A stretch of DNA of 64,000 nucleotides from CAYNJG01 sp965216885 (GTDB lineage: Bacteria > Planctomycetota > Planctomycetia > Pirellulales > Pirellulaceae). Below the pieces are notes generated by a model. The model was not told where the DNA came from. It saw only the letters and a list, made by a program, of their open reading frames with translations, and did not search any database. The translations under genes and the position numbers were made by a program. Within the stretch, counting starts at the first letter, position 1; the number at the start of each line of letters is the position of its first letter. The stretch is taken from NCBI GenBank assembly GCA_965216885.1, contig OZ244208.1:1054001-1118000 (forward strand), read 5' to 3'. Of the stretch, positions 19,276-27,788 are shown one piece after another.

Positions 19276-19886
19276 TGGGACGTGGCAAATATAGATTGCC
19301 TCTACTGCTCTGTATGGTGACGCTGCCGATTCTGATCGGGTGTGGCAGCAGCAAGCAGCCGATGCCCGGCGACGCGCTGGTGCAGGAAGTGTTGGCAGAC
19401 AAGCCCGTTGCTCGACAGGTGGCTCAGGCTCCGGTCGGCCAAACACCTGTTGCGAACGGCGGGGCGACAAACCAGCCGGTCGCCGAAGTCGATCCCGAAA
19501 TGGCACTCGGAAATGCGAACTCGCCGGGCCCTTCGACGGGTGACTCGACAAGCTCTACCAACATTCCAGCCGACAGAGCCGCCACCGGCGCCAATGGCGA
19601 TTCAGGTTTCACACGTTTCGACGCCTTGATGGCGGGCTTGAGCATCTTCGTACTGGCGGTCTTTGTTGGCTTTGAGGTCATCACGAAAGTGCCCCCGACA
19701 TTGCACACTCCCCTGATGTCCGGTTCCAACGCGATTAGCGGCATTACCCTGGTGGGTGCGTTGCTTGTCGCCGGCCAGAGCGACTATGCGGCATGGCTTG
19801 GAGTGTTGGCGATCGTCTTTGCGATGATCAACGTGATCGGCGGCTTTTGGGTCACGCATCGCATGCTCTCCATGTTCAAGCGTTAA
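19275..19886 (+). CDS. pntAB: NAD(P) transhydrogenase alpha subunit, part 2, with lipoprotein-like N-terminus
   Basis: The C-terminal ~90 residues are the membrane part dIIa of transhydrogenase (three hydrophobic segments, PPTLHTPLMSGSNAISGI, ending VTHRMLSMFKR). Unusually, about 110 residues precede it: a signal-like segment LPLLLCMVTLPILIGCGSSK with a lipobox (LIGC), then a Gly/Pro/Ser/Thr/Ala-rich linker. A standard PntAB is about 95-110 aa, so this one is twice as long. Start ATG 19275 has AAGGAG upstream and overlaps the pntAA stop (TGATG). Whether the lipobox is used is not known; it would put an extra anchored arm outside the membrane. Confidence 0.9.
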   Translation: MGRGKYRLPLLLCMVTLPILIGCGSSKQPMPGDALVQEVLADKPVARQVAQAPVGQTPVANGGATNQPVAEVDPEMALGNANSPGPSTGDSTSSTNIPADRAATGANGDSGFTRFDALMAGLSIFVLAVFVGFEVITKVPPTLHTPLMSGSNAISGITLVGALLVAGQSDYAAWLGVLAIVFAMINVIGGFWVTHRMLSMFKR

Positions 19887-19916
19887 GCACTACTCCACAT
19901 CGTTAAGGACCATCTC

Positions 19917-21299
19917 GTGGTCAAACTCGCTTACCTTGTATCGGCCGTCATGTTTATTGTCGGGCTCAAGCAAATGGCTCGGCCCCGAACTGCCGTACGT
20001 GGCAACCTGATCGGTGCTGCCGCGATGCTACTGGCAGTTCTCGTCACGTTTCGCGACGTGATGGCGAACGTCAGCGGTTTCAATCTGTTTCTTATCATCG
20101 CGGCCCTGATCGCAGGCGGAATCGTCGGCGCACAGTTGGCGATGCGCATTGAAATGACGGCGATGCCCCAATTGGTCGCCTTGTTCAATGGCTTCGGCGG
20201 CATCGCATCCGTCCTCGTTGCCGGCAGCGAGATGGCTCGCGTCAGCGGCGCGACAACGACGGACATCCTGTTGGCAACGTCACTCTCCGGCATCATCGGC
20301 GCGGTCACGTTCACGGGTAGCATCGTCGCCTTTGGGAAGCTGCAGGAACTCGAGCAGTTTCGTAAACCGATTGCGCTCAACAACGGTCAACTGATCAATG
20401 CGGGCCTCGCTGCCGCTTGTGTCCTGTTTACGCTGATACTCGTGTCCAGCGGCTCGATCGCGGTCTACTGGTTGGTTGTAATATTGGCTTGCGTGCTGGG
20501 GGTCTTGCTGGTCGGACCGATTGGCGGAGCGGACATGCCGGTCGTGATCGCGCTACTGAACTCCTATTCTGGCATCGCCGCTGCGGCGACGGGTTTTGTC
20601 GTCGACAATAACGTGCTGATCATAGCGGGATCTTTGGTTGGAGCTTCCGGCATCATCCTGACGCAGATCATGTGCAAGGCCATGAATCGTTCGTTGACGA
20701 ACGTTCTGTTTGGCGTGATGGACGGTGGCAGCGCTGGCGGCGGTGACGTCGACGAGATCTACGCCAACGTCAGGAGCACCTCGGCGGACGACGTGGCCAT
20801 GATTCTGGAGACGGCGCAACGAGTAGTCATCGTGCCGGGCTACGGAATGGCGGTCGCTCAGGCTCAGCACGCCGTTCGCGACATGGCAAACCTGCTAACG
20901 ACGCAGGGAGTGGACGTTGAATACGCAATTCACCCGGTCGCCGGCCGCATGCCGGGACACATGAATGTGTTGTTGGCCGAAGCGGACGTGCCATACGACA
21001 AGCTGTTGGAGATGGACACGATCAATCCAACGATGGAGACGGTCGATGTGGCGATCGTGATTGGTGCCAACGACGTCGTGAACCCGGTCGCGAAGACGGA
21101 CCCTCAGAGCCCGATTGCCGGGATGCCAATCATCGACGTGGACAAGGCCCGCACGGTGGTCGTGATCAAACGCAGCCTGAGCCCCGGCTTCGCCAAGATT
21201 CCCAACCCACTCTTCGCGGCAGAAAACTCGCTGATGCTCTTCGGCGACGGCAAAAAAGCCGTCCTGGACATCGTCGCCGCGTTAAAAGAAAACCAGTAA
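19917..21299 (+). CDS. pntB: NAD(P) transhydrogenase beta subunit
   Basis: Membrane dII plus NADP(H)-binding dIII of transhydrogenase, which couples hydride transfer from NADH to NADP+ with proton entry. Nine or so hydrophobic segments fill residues 1-265 (GFGGIASVLVAGSE, GADMPVVIALLNSYSGIAAA); the C-terminal domain has the NADP-binding VIVPGYGMAVAQAQHAVRD and HPVAGRMPGHMNVLLAEADV, IGANDVVNPVAKTDPQSPIA and VIKRSLSPGFAKIPNPLF. 460 aa is normal. GTG start 19917, 30 bp after pntAB; last gene of the operon. Confidence 0.97.
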   Translation: MVKLAYLVSAVMFIVGLKQMARPRTAVRGNLIGAAAMLLAVLVTFRDVMANVSGFNLFLIIAALIAGGIVGAQLAMRIEMTAMPQLVALFNGFGGIASVLVAGSEMARVSGATTTDILLATSLSGIIGAVTFTGSIVAFGKLQELEQFRKPIALNNGQLINAGLAAACVLFTLILVSSGSIAVYWLVVILACVLGVLLVGPIGGADMPVVIALLNSYSGIAAAATGFVVDNNVLIIAGSLVGASGIILTQIMCKAMNRSLTNVLFGVMDGGSAGGGDVDEIYANVRSTSADDVAMILETAQRVVIVPGYGMAVAQAQHAVRDMANLLTTQGVDVEYAIHPVAGRMPGHMNVLLAEADVPYDKLLEMDTINPTMETVDVAIVIGANDVVNPVAKTDPQSPIAGMPIIDVDKARTVVVIKRSLSPGFAKIPNPLFAAENSLMLFGDGKKAVLDIVAALKENQ

Positions 21300-21509
21300 C
21301 TCGCTCGGCGTTTGTTTCGGGCTCGTGAATCATCTGTAGCATTTCCGATGAAGCTACGTTCTGGAGCACAACTTGGACCGGGACGCAACCCACGGGAGCT
21401 TAGCGGCTCTCTTTCTTGGATCCCCCAACCCGGATAGAATCCAATCTGGCTCTAGTTGCCACTCTTGTTGGTGTTCGACAGGCGGCGGTGGCAACTCCTT
21501 GGCCGTTTC

Positions 21510-21585
<76 letters not shown>

Positions 21586-21750
21586 CGCGAAACCACATGT
21601 TTTGCAGTCTCAATCGCATTTCTGCGACACTTCCGCTAAGCTGCTTCCGGCTCGGGGATAATGCTGGGGATAATCTTTTGCCGGATTCTCTGTCAGATTC
21701 TGCATCGGCAAACGTCTTACTCATGTGAGACCAACTCCGGAGACAAGAGC

Positions 21751-22884
21751 GTGACAGCCGCCAAGACTAAGGCAAAGCCTAAGAAGCCCCGTAACTCGCC
21801 GCTGACAGTCAACGGGAACGGTCAATTTAGCAAGGTGATAAACGGCAGGACCGAGTACTTCGGGCCCTGGGATGACCACGAGGGAGCTGTCAAGAGATAC
21901 CTGGCCTTCATTACGAAATCCGAGCTGCCTGAGTCGACCAACCCGGAAGATGGGATGACCATTCAGGAGCTTTGCAATCGCTGGCTGGGCTCGCAAGATC
22001 GCAAGGTGCAAAGCAAAGAACTCTCGCCTCGAACATTCAACGACTACCTCAAAATGAGCAAGCGGCTGGTCGATCACTTCGGCAAAGGTTGCCCAGTTGA
22101 CACGTTGCAACCGGAGGATTTCGGAAAGTACAGAGCCAAGCTCGCCAAGAGATTCAAGTCACTTGGGTCGTTGCGACGTGAAATCACAATGACTCGCACA
22201 GCGTTCCGTTTTGGTGAAGTCAATCGACACATTCGTCCCGCATGGTTTGGCTCAGAGTTTTCGGCGCCAACTACTAAGCAGATTGAGAAACAACGAAAGT
22301 CGAAGCAATCCGCCAATGGCGACAGAACGCTTGAGGCAAAGCAAATTCGTGAGCTGTTGGGGATTGCCGGTCCTGCCTTGCGAGCAATGATCCTGCTTGG
22401 GATCAACTGCGGTTTGGGTAACTCTGATATTCGCAACGTTAAGACGCAGCACATAAAGCGTAACTGGCTCGAATTTCCCCGTCCCAAAACCGGGGAGGAT
22501 CGTCGCTCCAAACTTTGGTCAGAAACTCTGACAGCGTTGAGCGAGTATGAACGACCGAAACCGAAAACAGGAGTCAACCAGCGACTGTTGTTTATCACGA
22601 AGTATGGGAACCCTTGGGGCGAAAGCCTAGGAACTGGATGTCCAGTCACTGACGAATTCAGGAAGTTGCTAGATCAGACTGGTTTGTACCGACCTGGGTT
22701 GAGCTTCTATTCATTGCGTCACACGGTTCAGACCGTGGGCGAGAATCTCACTCAAGACACAATCGCCTTGAAGCTGGTCATGGGGCACAAAGATGCATCG
22801 ATAAGCGCCAACTACAGAGCTTCTGTCGATGACGAGCGACTTGAAGCCGTATCAATGGCTTTGCGTGGTTGGCTATTTGATTGA
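21751..22884 (+). CDS. Tyrosine integrase of the island (planctomycete-type variant)
   Basis: Site-specific recombinase expected to insert the island at tRNA-Arg. N-terminal arm-binding-like part (NGNGQFSKVINGRTEYFGPW), core-binding domain (about 75-165), catalytic domain with RPKTGEDRRSKLW (lysine region), FYSLRHTVQTVG and MGHKDASISANYR carrying the tyrosine (about 354). The first catalytic Arg box, normally like GLRRGE, reads NCGLGNSDI, and the HxLRH box reads YSLRH, deviations that appear typical of planctomycete integrases. GTG 21751 is preferred because GGAG lies eight bases upstream; the ORF opens at 21661. 377 aa. Confidence 0.9.
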   Translation: MTAAKTKAKPKKPRNSPLTVNGNGQFSKVINGRTEYFGPWDDHEGAVKRYLAFITKSELPESTNPEDGMTIQELCNRWLGSQDRKVQSKELSPRTFNDYLKMSKRLVDHFGKGCPVDTLQPEDFGKYRAKLAKRFKSLGSLRREITMTRTAFRFGEVNRHIRPAWFGSEFSAPTTKQIEKQRKSKQSANGDRTLEAKQIRELLGIAGPALRAMILLGINCGLGNSDIRNVKTQHIKRNWLEFPRPKTGEDRRSKLWSETLTALSEYERPKPKTGVNQRLLFITKYGNPWGESLGTGCPVTDEFRKLLDQTGLYRPGLSFYSLRHTVQTVGENLTQDTIALKLVMGHKDASISANYRASVDDERLEAVSMALRGWLFD

Positions 22885-22986
22885 CCAAATTGCAGACTCT
22901 GGTAAAATGCGGGTGTGCGAGCCGGAGCGTTAGCACACTTCTAGCACTCGGACGGAACTTTCAACAATGAAAATCCGTCTATCCAC

Positions 22987-23229
22987 ATGCAATTTCTCAA
23001 GGTTGCCGAAGTCGCTCATCGGCTGGCGATTCAGCCCGAACTGGTCAAACAGTTCATTGTCTCTGGCCGGTTGGAGGCCATTAAAATCCCGACCCCCAAG
23101 TACGACTCATTCAGGGTGAGCGAAGAGTCTTACGACAAATTCGTTGAGTCATTGAAGGTCGTGAAAGAACCGGAGCGAAAGTCGGTACGCAGAAGGAAGC
23201 GGGATGACAATGTCAAACAATGGGTTTGA
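22987..23229 (+). CDS. Excisionase-like small DNA-binding protein
   Basis: 80 aa, with LKVAEVAHRLAIQPELVKQFIVSGRLEAIKI at the N-terminus, the pattern of a winged-helix/MerR-like HTH of excisionase proteins (helix, turn, recognition helix, then a short strand before SFRVSEESYDKF). The C-terminus is very basic (RKSVRRRKRDD). It lies 102 bp after the integrase, as Xis genes often do. Function inferred only from fold pattern and position. Confidence 0.65.
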   Translation: MQFLKVAEVAHRLAIQPELVKQFIVSGRLEAIKIPTPKYDSFRVSEESYDKFVESLKVVKEPERKSVRRRKRDDNVKQWV

Positions 23230-23243
23230 CTTTTGCGAGCCGC

Positions 23244-23272
23244 TTGACTCCAATCGAGTGTCTGCATATTAT
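23244..23272 (+). promoter_or_regulatory. Strong sigma-70-like promoter inside the island
   Basis: TTGACT (23244-23249) and TATTAT (23267-23272) with exactly 17 bp between. It would start a transcript near 23280 with a leader of about 255 nt before the gene at 23535. Confidence 0.6.
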
Positions 23273-23381
23273 CCTGTCCATGCGACCGAACTTATCACCT
23301 ATCGCCGACCGCCAAATCGTCGCCGAAGGTTCGTTCTCATCCGGCGAGATGCAGGCCGCTAACTGCAAGCAGCGAACAAGA

Positions 23382-23535
23382 AATCTCCAATCCAAAATCA
23401 GTCATCTGAATCTGGATTGGAGATTCCGTGCTGCCATCTAACCGATTCGGTATCTGGCGATCCGTCTATCGCCAGCTGCGTCCTGATTGAACCGTGATTT
23501 CGTCTTTTCATAAATCACGAAATCAGGATCAATCA
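23382..23535 (+). promoter_or_regulatory. Leader with three consecutive hairpins
   Basis: Three inverted repeats follow each other: a perfect 13-bp pair AATCTCCAATCCA / TGGATTGGAGATT (23382-23394, 23413-23425); CTGGCGAT / ATCGCCAG (23454-23461, 23468-23475); and GATTGA-n4-TGATTTCGT / ACGAAATCA-n3-TCAATC (23485-23503, 23517-23534), which ends at the start codon of the next gene and would sequester its ribosome-binding region. There is no T-run, so this is more likely translational control or a structured RNA than a terminator. No known riboswitch class recognised. Confidence 0.5.
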
Positions 23536-23822
23536 TGTCAATCTACCTCCCAGCAGCCCGCATTGCGCTGTTCGTCGGGCATCGTCAGCTGGCCGCAATG
23601 CTGGTGCGGACATGGCTTGAGATGACCATCAATAGTCACGCTCTTGCCGGCGAAAAACGTTGGCAAACCCTGCATCGTCTCGTCGAAACCGAACGGATCG
23701 ACAGACCGACGCGCAATGCTCTGCGAGCGGCATACGACTCTTGTTCTCGCGCGATCCACGGTCGACCAACAAAAAGTCGGACGATCAAACGCGCAATCAC
23801 AACAGTGAAGAAACTTACTTAA
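23535..23822 (+). CDS. Hypothetical protein, 95 aa
   Basis: Not recognised. Hydrophobic, Ala/Leu-rich N-terminal half (MSIYLPAARIALFVGHRQLA) and a basic C-terminus (HGRPTKSRTIKRAITTVKKL), suggesting a small helical nucleic-acid-binding protein. Starts at the base of a large hairpin and precedes the next gene by 24 bp, probably in one operon. Confidence 0.5.
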   Translation: MSIYLPAARIALFVGHRQLAAMLVRTWLEMTINSHALAGEKRWQTLHRLVETERIDRPTRNALRAAYDSCSRAIHGRPTKSRTIKRAITTVKKLT

Positions 23823-23846
23823 TCACCTAATCAAAGGACTACAAAA

Positions 23847-24440
23847 ATGAAACTATCAAACGAAAAAGTACAGACCCTGGTAAACAAACTACGGGACAAC
23901 GTCGGTAACTACAACGCTTTCCAAATCGTCCAAATGAAGCACATTCTAAGTGAAGGCGAAATTTCCGACCTGCCGTCTCGCCCGTCTGAAGAGGAAATCG
24001 TCGAAGCTATCGTCGGCAAACTAAAGGAGAGTATCGTCAGAAATCGGGAATGGGTGGAATTCATAAAGGCCAACAAATCGGGCGAGATCGACCCAGGGCA
24101 TCGGACCTTTGTCATTAACACCACCGTCGACTCTATTGAGTCTGCAGTGTTTTCGGATCCGAGGAAGCCGAGGCCTGCCCCGGAAGAGAACGACGACTTT
24201 GGCGATGTCATCGTAGATGCCAAGCTTGTTGTCGAGCTTGCCGAAAAGCTGGCCAGTTCCACCCCGAAGCGGAAAAAGCAGCGACTCAATGCATTGCTCG
24301 CGGCGACATTCGGCCACCGGAAGAACTTGGCGACGATTGATGCCGCCGATGAATTGACGCTGCAAGAAATGACAAAGACCTCTGACTGGTTTGAGGCCCA
24401 GGATCCGGCTTTGGTTGGTGACGAACTCTGTTGGATCTGA
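23847..24440 (+). CDS. Hypothetical acidic protein, 197 aa
   Basis: Not recognised. AAGGA lies ten bases before ATG 23847. The protein is charged and mainly helical: LSNEKVQTLVNKLRDNVGN, an acidic linker PAPEENDDFGDVIVD (about 110-125), then KRKKQRLNALLAATFGHRKN. No membrane segment or signal. Follows the 95-aa gene by 24 bp; both sit where replication or regulatory genes usually lie in integrative elements, but no function can be assigned. Confidence 0.6.
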   Translation: MKLSNEKVQTLVNKLRDNVGNYNAFQIVQMKHILSEGEISDLPSRPSEEEIVEAIVGKLKESIVRNREWVEFIKANKSGEIDPGHRTFVINTTVDSIESAVFSDPRKPRPAPEENDDFGDVIVDAKLVVELAEKLASSTPKRKKQRLNALLAATFGHRKNLATIDAADELTLQEMTKTSDWFEAQDPALVGDELCWI

Positions 24441-24450
24441 TGATTTCGTG

Positions 24451-24516
24451 ACGCGATAGGGCTGCGTTCAAACGCCTGACACGCGAGGGGCTGCGGAGAA
24501 ACGCCTCCTTTTTTTT
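24451..24516 (+). terminator. Duplicated hairpin with T-run, probable terminator
   Basis: A unit of about 28 bp (ACGCGA..GGGCTGCG....AACGCCT) occurs twice in tandem, each able to form a small GCG/CGC hairpin, and the second is followed by eight T (24509-24516). It lies just after the 197-aa gene. Confidence 0.5.
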
Positions 24517-24795
24517 GTTCACTTACTAGCCAAGCCGGGGCTAGCTAACATCGCGATAGGGCAATCTCATTTCGATAACATTGGGCGTGATTTCTTGACT
24601 TCTCAACCGCAATTATGGGAAAATGACGCGAACATCCCGGACGCACACCGCGACGGCAAACTCGCTAATGACTCTCTAACCGAGTGACGACTCATCACTC
24701 TTCTTTTGCGGACCTACTGTCCGCTGTTTCAGTTGGCGTTGGCTGTTTGTCTGCGCGTGCAGAATTTGTGTGCCGTTCTCTGGGATGTCTTAAAA

Positions 24796-25386
24796 ATGTC
24801 GACGATCAAGTTCTTTGCGGTTTTGCTTTTACTGTCTTGCAGTACTGCGGTTCACGCCGAACAGATCAGCGGGAGAGCTGAATTTTTCGCTTTCGAAAAC
24901 GTGCCTACAGCTGGATTGCTTGCCGGCGATACCGGCTTGATTACTTTTGGATTCGAGTCAGACAATGGAAGTGTCGTTTCTGGGATCGAATACAGAGTAA
25001 AAGCAGACTTCCTCCAATACGACTTTGGCTCCGTAAACAGTCGGTTCGAAGGAGACATCGACCTGATACTTTCAGAGGACAGGGGTGTTAGCACTGATGC
25101 GTTGATAATCGATGTAAATGATCCAGGAGCCATTGGGGCAACCCAAATGGCGGTTTTTGGCGGGTCGGAAAACTTCATTACTACGCTCGATCCTACGGAG
25201 GTGATTTTCAACTGGCCAGCGAACACGTTAATCAACGTCCAATCAGGTGACTTTGGTTTTACTGCTGAACTTACTTGGCTCAGTGTGCCTGAGCCATCGT
25301 GTCTTAGTTACCTATTCATTGCACTTGTTGGGGTGGCGCATTCTCGGAATAGACGGAATTACGTCGTTCACCAAGGACCGGCGTAA
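24796..25386 (+). CDS. PEP-CTERM protein, island cargo
   Basis: Exported protein: signal peptide MSTIKFFAVLLLLSCSTAVHA before EQ, beta-rich body with regularly spaced acidic residues, and C-terminal sorting signal VPEPSCLSYLFIALVGVAHS followed by RNRRN. ATG 24796 is chosen as the start of the signal peptide; the ORF reaches back to 24706. The body (GDTGLITFGFESDNGSV, LQYDFGSVNSRFEGDIDLILSED) is clearly paralogous to the next gene, so the pair arose by duplication. Function unknown. Confidence 0.8.
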   Translation: MSTIKFFAVLLLLSCSTAVHAEQISGRAEFFAFENVPTAGLLAGDTGLITFGFESDNGSVVSGIEYRVKADFLQYDFGSVNSRFEGDIDLILSEDRGVSTDALIIDVNDPGAIGATQMAVFGGSENFITTLDPTEVIFNWPANTLINVQSGDFGFTAELTWLSVPEPSCLSYLFIALVGVAHSRNRRNYVVHQGPA

Positions 25387-25403
25387 GGCCAGGAACCATT
25401 CTC

Positions 25404-25979
25404 ATGTTACGAATCAAGCTAGCCGCAGCACTTCTACTCGTCTTTGGCTCTACCGCGCACGCCGAGATGCTGACTGGCGTCGCTGAGTTTGTTGTTTTGA
25501 CGGACGCGCCAGTTGCTGGGGTTTCAGAAGGTGATATCGGACGACTGGAATTTGGCTTCGATCCTGACGCGGGTACCGTTGATGCCTTCAACTACTACGT
25601 TAATGTTGACTATCTTCTCTACGATTTCGGCACTACGAATAGTCGGTTCGCGGGCGACATTTTCCTGGTTATTTCGGAAAACCTAAGTTTTGGCATAGAC
25701 GGCATCTTCATTGACTTCGAACTCCCCGGTGACGTGCTCAACACTGGCTTCGGAGTCCTCGGAGAAAACGAAAGCTTCATAACGGGGCCGTTGGACCCGA
25801 GAGAGGTCGTCATTGACGTGGGAGCGAGCAGAGACTTTTCAGTGTTCCAAGGGAGTCCGCGATTCATATTCGAAGCCACTCTTACGTCGCTCAGTGTACC
25901 TGAGCCGTCTTGCCTTAATTACATCTTCATCGCATCAATCCTGGTGACGAGCCTTCGAAGGGAATTGCCTCGCACGTAG
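25404..25979 (+). CDS. PEP-CTERM protein, tandem paralogue
   Basis: 191 aa. Signal peptide MLRIKLAAALLLVFGSTAHA, body GDIGRLEFGFDPDAGTVDA and LLYDFGTTNSRFAGDIFLVI matching the preceding gene block by block, and sorting signal SVPEPSCLNYIFIASILVTS then LRRELPRT. It begins 17 bp after the previous stop, so the two are likely cotranscribed. Both keep the unusual PEPSCLxY form of the PEP motif. Confidence 0.82.
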   Translation: MLRIKLAAALLLVFGSTAHAEMLTGVAEFVVLTDAPVAGVSEGDIGRLEFGFDPDAGTVDAFNYYVNVDYLLYDFGTTNSRFAGDIFLVISENLSFGIDGIFIDFELPGDVLNTGFGVLGENESFITGPLDPREVVIDVGASRDFSVFQGSPRFIFEATLTSLSVPEPSCLNYIFIASILVTSLRRELPRT

Positions 25980-26036
25980 CCTCGTCTGTGCTCGATTCGT
26001 CGAAACCAAAACGATCCAATAGCGTGAATTTCAGTT

Positions 26037-26606
26037 ATGCAGATACGACTTAGACTCCTGATGACCGTGGCTGCCTTGGCGGCAGCATTCTCTACCGCCA
26101 GTTACGCGGAGATTCGTCCGGATGATGCGATGTTCACGGGGAACATTGACGGCGAGGGCTCTCGTGAGATGCGATTCGGTACCACAGCCTACTCTTTCGA
26201 CGACGGCTTGGGCTATCGCGACATTCCGCTTGGGTCGGGTGCCATACTATTCGACGTGGAAATTGGCGACATGATTGGCCAAGATGCTATCGACGTGTTC
26301 CCTGAGTTGCCGCGTAGCGGTCCCCACATCGTGCTTGGCGAAGAGAAATATTTTGGGTACTTGACGAGGGTTATTTATGATGAAGATGCCCCCGCGTTTG
26401 CTGAAGCCATCGGATGGATGCACGTTCGAAGCAATGCTAATGGGCTTGAAATCCTTAGTAGCGCAGCGGACTACGGCCCGTTCGAAGGACCGGGCTATGG
26501 CCCGGCAAGCGGCATTACCGTGGGCCAGGTGCCGGAACCAGGTTCGATGATTCTTGCGATGCTCGCGTCGATTGGCAGCTTGGCCTTCCGGCGACGTATA
26601 CGCTGA
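26037..26606 (+). CDS. PEP-CTERM protein, island cargo
   Basis: 189 aa. Signal peptide MQIRLRLLMTVAALAAAFSTASYA, an acidic beta-rich domain unlike the two preceding genes, and sorting signal VPEPGSMILAMLASIGSLAF then RRRIR. Starts 57 bp after the previous gene and may share its transcript. Function unknown. Confidence 0.82.
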   Translation: MQIRLRLLMTVAALAAAFSTASYAEIRPDDAMFTGNIDGEGSREMRFGTTAYSFDDGLGYRDIPLGSGAILFDVEIGDMIGQDAIDVFPELPRSGPHIVLGEEKYFGYLTRVIYDEDAPAFAEAIGWMHVRSNANGLEILSSAADYGPFEGPGYGPASGITVGQVPEPGSMILAMLASIGSLAFRRRIR

Positions 26607-26987
26607 TCCCAACGGCGTTGATCCAGCCGGCGAGCGAAAGTTCGTCGGCTTTTTTATTGCCCGTACCTCGCTTGAAAACCCCAGAAGGCATTGGAAAGTG
26701 CTTCTAAAGGTGCGGCATCTTCAACAGTTGGATACATGCGGATCCGGCCCAACAAAGCCGTAGTTCCTGGTGTTCCAGAGAATCGCAGGAAACTACCGCG
26801 CTGGACGCATGCGTACCCGCATCCTTGTTTGGGCGATGGTAGATCGTTCTTGCTTTTTCATTGCTCAAACTTTCTCAAGTAATCCCAAAATTGTGAGTTC
26901 GACGGGCAGCTAGAAAACCGAGTGATGGTGTAGTTTAAAGAGGGTATTACTGAAGTATCACGACCCTAACGAAAGAAGACAGACGAA
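26607..26987. other. Intergenic region, no gene seen
   Basis: About 380 bp. Contains a weak inverted repeat (AGTTCCTG / CAGGAAACT near 26761-26795) and no ORF with a recognisable protein. Presumably carries the promoter for the tandem HTH genes. Confidence 0.5.
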
Positions 26988-27191
26988 ATGTGGACAATGT
27001 CTGAGTCCGATGCCGCCAATCAGTTTGGCGTGGAAGAGTCGACTCTCGCACGTTTGCGAAAGGAACATAAGCTGCCGCACGTACGAATCGGCAAGAAGAT
27101 CATCAGATATTCCGATGAGAATCTGTCTCAGATCGTGAAACGCTTTTCGGTGCCCGCCACGAAAGTAACCGCCAAGAGGAAAGCCAAATGA
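26988..27191 (+). CDS. Excisionase/MerR-like HTH protein, copy 1
   Basis: 67 aa. MSESDAANQFGVEESTLARLRKEHKLPHVRIGKKIIRYSDENLSQIVKRF is a typical helix-turn-helix of excisionase or MerR-like type: recognition helix TLARLRKEH, then LPHVRIGKKIIRY and a closing helix, with a basic tail. Possible roles are excision control or repression of neighbouring genes. Its TGA overlaps the ATG of the next gene (ATGA). Confidence 0.75.
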   Translation: MWTMSESDAANQFGVEESTLARLRKEHKLPHVRIGKKIIRYSDENLSQIVKRFSVPATKVTAKRKAK

Positions 27192-27388
27192 CGAACCTGC
27201 CGTTTTCCATTTCCGAAACTGACGCAGCTAGGAAACTTGGCTGGCCGGAAGAGACTCTGGCGAGAATCCGCAAGTCCCACGAATTGCCGCACGTTCGATT
27301 GAAAGAAGGCGTGTACCGATATACCGACGATCACCTGATGCAGGTCATCAGACGCTTCACGCCGCCAGCCAACGAGGAGAGCAAGTGA
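27188..27388 (+). CDS. Excisionase/MerR-like HTH protein, copy 2
   Basis: 66 aa and clearly paralogous to the previous gene: ISETDAARKLGWPEETLARIRKSHELPHVRLKEGVYRYTDDHLMQVIRRF. The ATGA overlap (27188-27191) shows translational coupling. Two diverged copies in tandem could form a heterodimer or recognise two operators, such as the palindromes 200-250 bp downstream. Confidence 0.75.
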   Translation: MTNLPFSISETDAARKLGWPEETLARIRKSHELPHVRLKEGVYRYTDDHLMQVIRRFTPPANEESK

Positions 27389-27532
27389 CGCCGCGTGAGC
27401 TGTGGTCTCGCTGCACGCTATGTAGTGGCTACGATCTGCTTTGACACGTCATGCTGCGGCCCAGGCTTTCGGACGAGGCCCCCAGCTTCTTGGGAAACAT
27501 CCACTTTCTTGAAAGATTGTCAATCCGAAGCA

Positions 27533-27561
27533 CTGCCATGAAAGGCGGGTATGCGTATAAT
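27533..27561 (+). promoter_or_regulatory. Candidate promoter for the polymerase-like gene
   Basis: TATAAT (27556-27561) with a weak -35 CTGCCA (27533-27538) 17 bp upstream. Downstream lie two palindromes and then the gene at 27789. Confidence 0.45.
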
Positions 27562-27594
27562 ACATCAATACTTAATCGAAACAGAGATCGTCTT

Positions 27595-27639
27595 CCTCCA
27601 CGTGGAGGACATAGAGGGGCTCTACTCCACGTGGAGTAG
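27595..27639. promoter_or_regulatory. Paired CTCCACGTGGAG palindromes, possible operator or origin
   Basis: CCTCCACGTGGAGG (27595-27608) and the perfect 18-bp palindrome CTACTCCACGTGGAGTAG (27622-27639), centres 29 bp apart, lie downstream of the candidate promoter. The same 12-bp core recurs at 30172-30183. Spacing near three helical turns suits a protein-bound site on one DNA face. The rest of the 400-bp gap 27389-27788 holds an A+C-rich stretch and an imperfect inverted repeat around AAACCCGTT / AAACGGG. Confidence 0.6.
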
Positions 27640-27788
27640 GCTTTAAGGGAATTTAAATCAATGTCAGGAACAAGACAGGACAACAGAATGAACAGAACAG
27701 CGTAGAAAGCTGAAGAAACCCGTTCGGTGGGCTGTTTGAAATGCCCGCCCCTGCTGACCACAGGAAACGGGCTTTCTGAATTACACGA

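Noticed and set aside
23213..23441. Short ORFs on both strands over the hairpin leader
   Set aside because: They overlap the inverted repeats, lack ribosome-binding sites and resemble no protein.
23382..23535. Retron msr-msd RNA
   Set aside because: The stacked hairpins prompted the idea, but no reverse transcriptase gene with a YxDD motif lies near.
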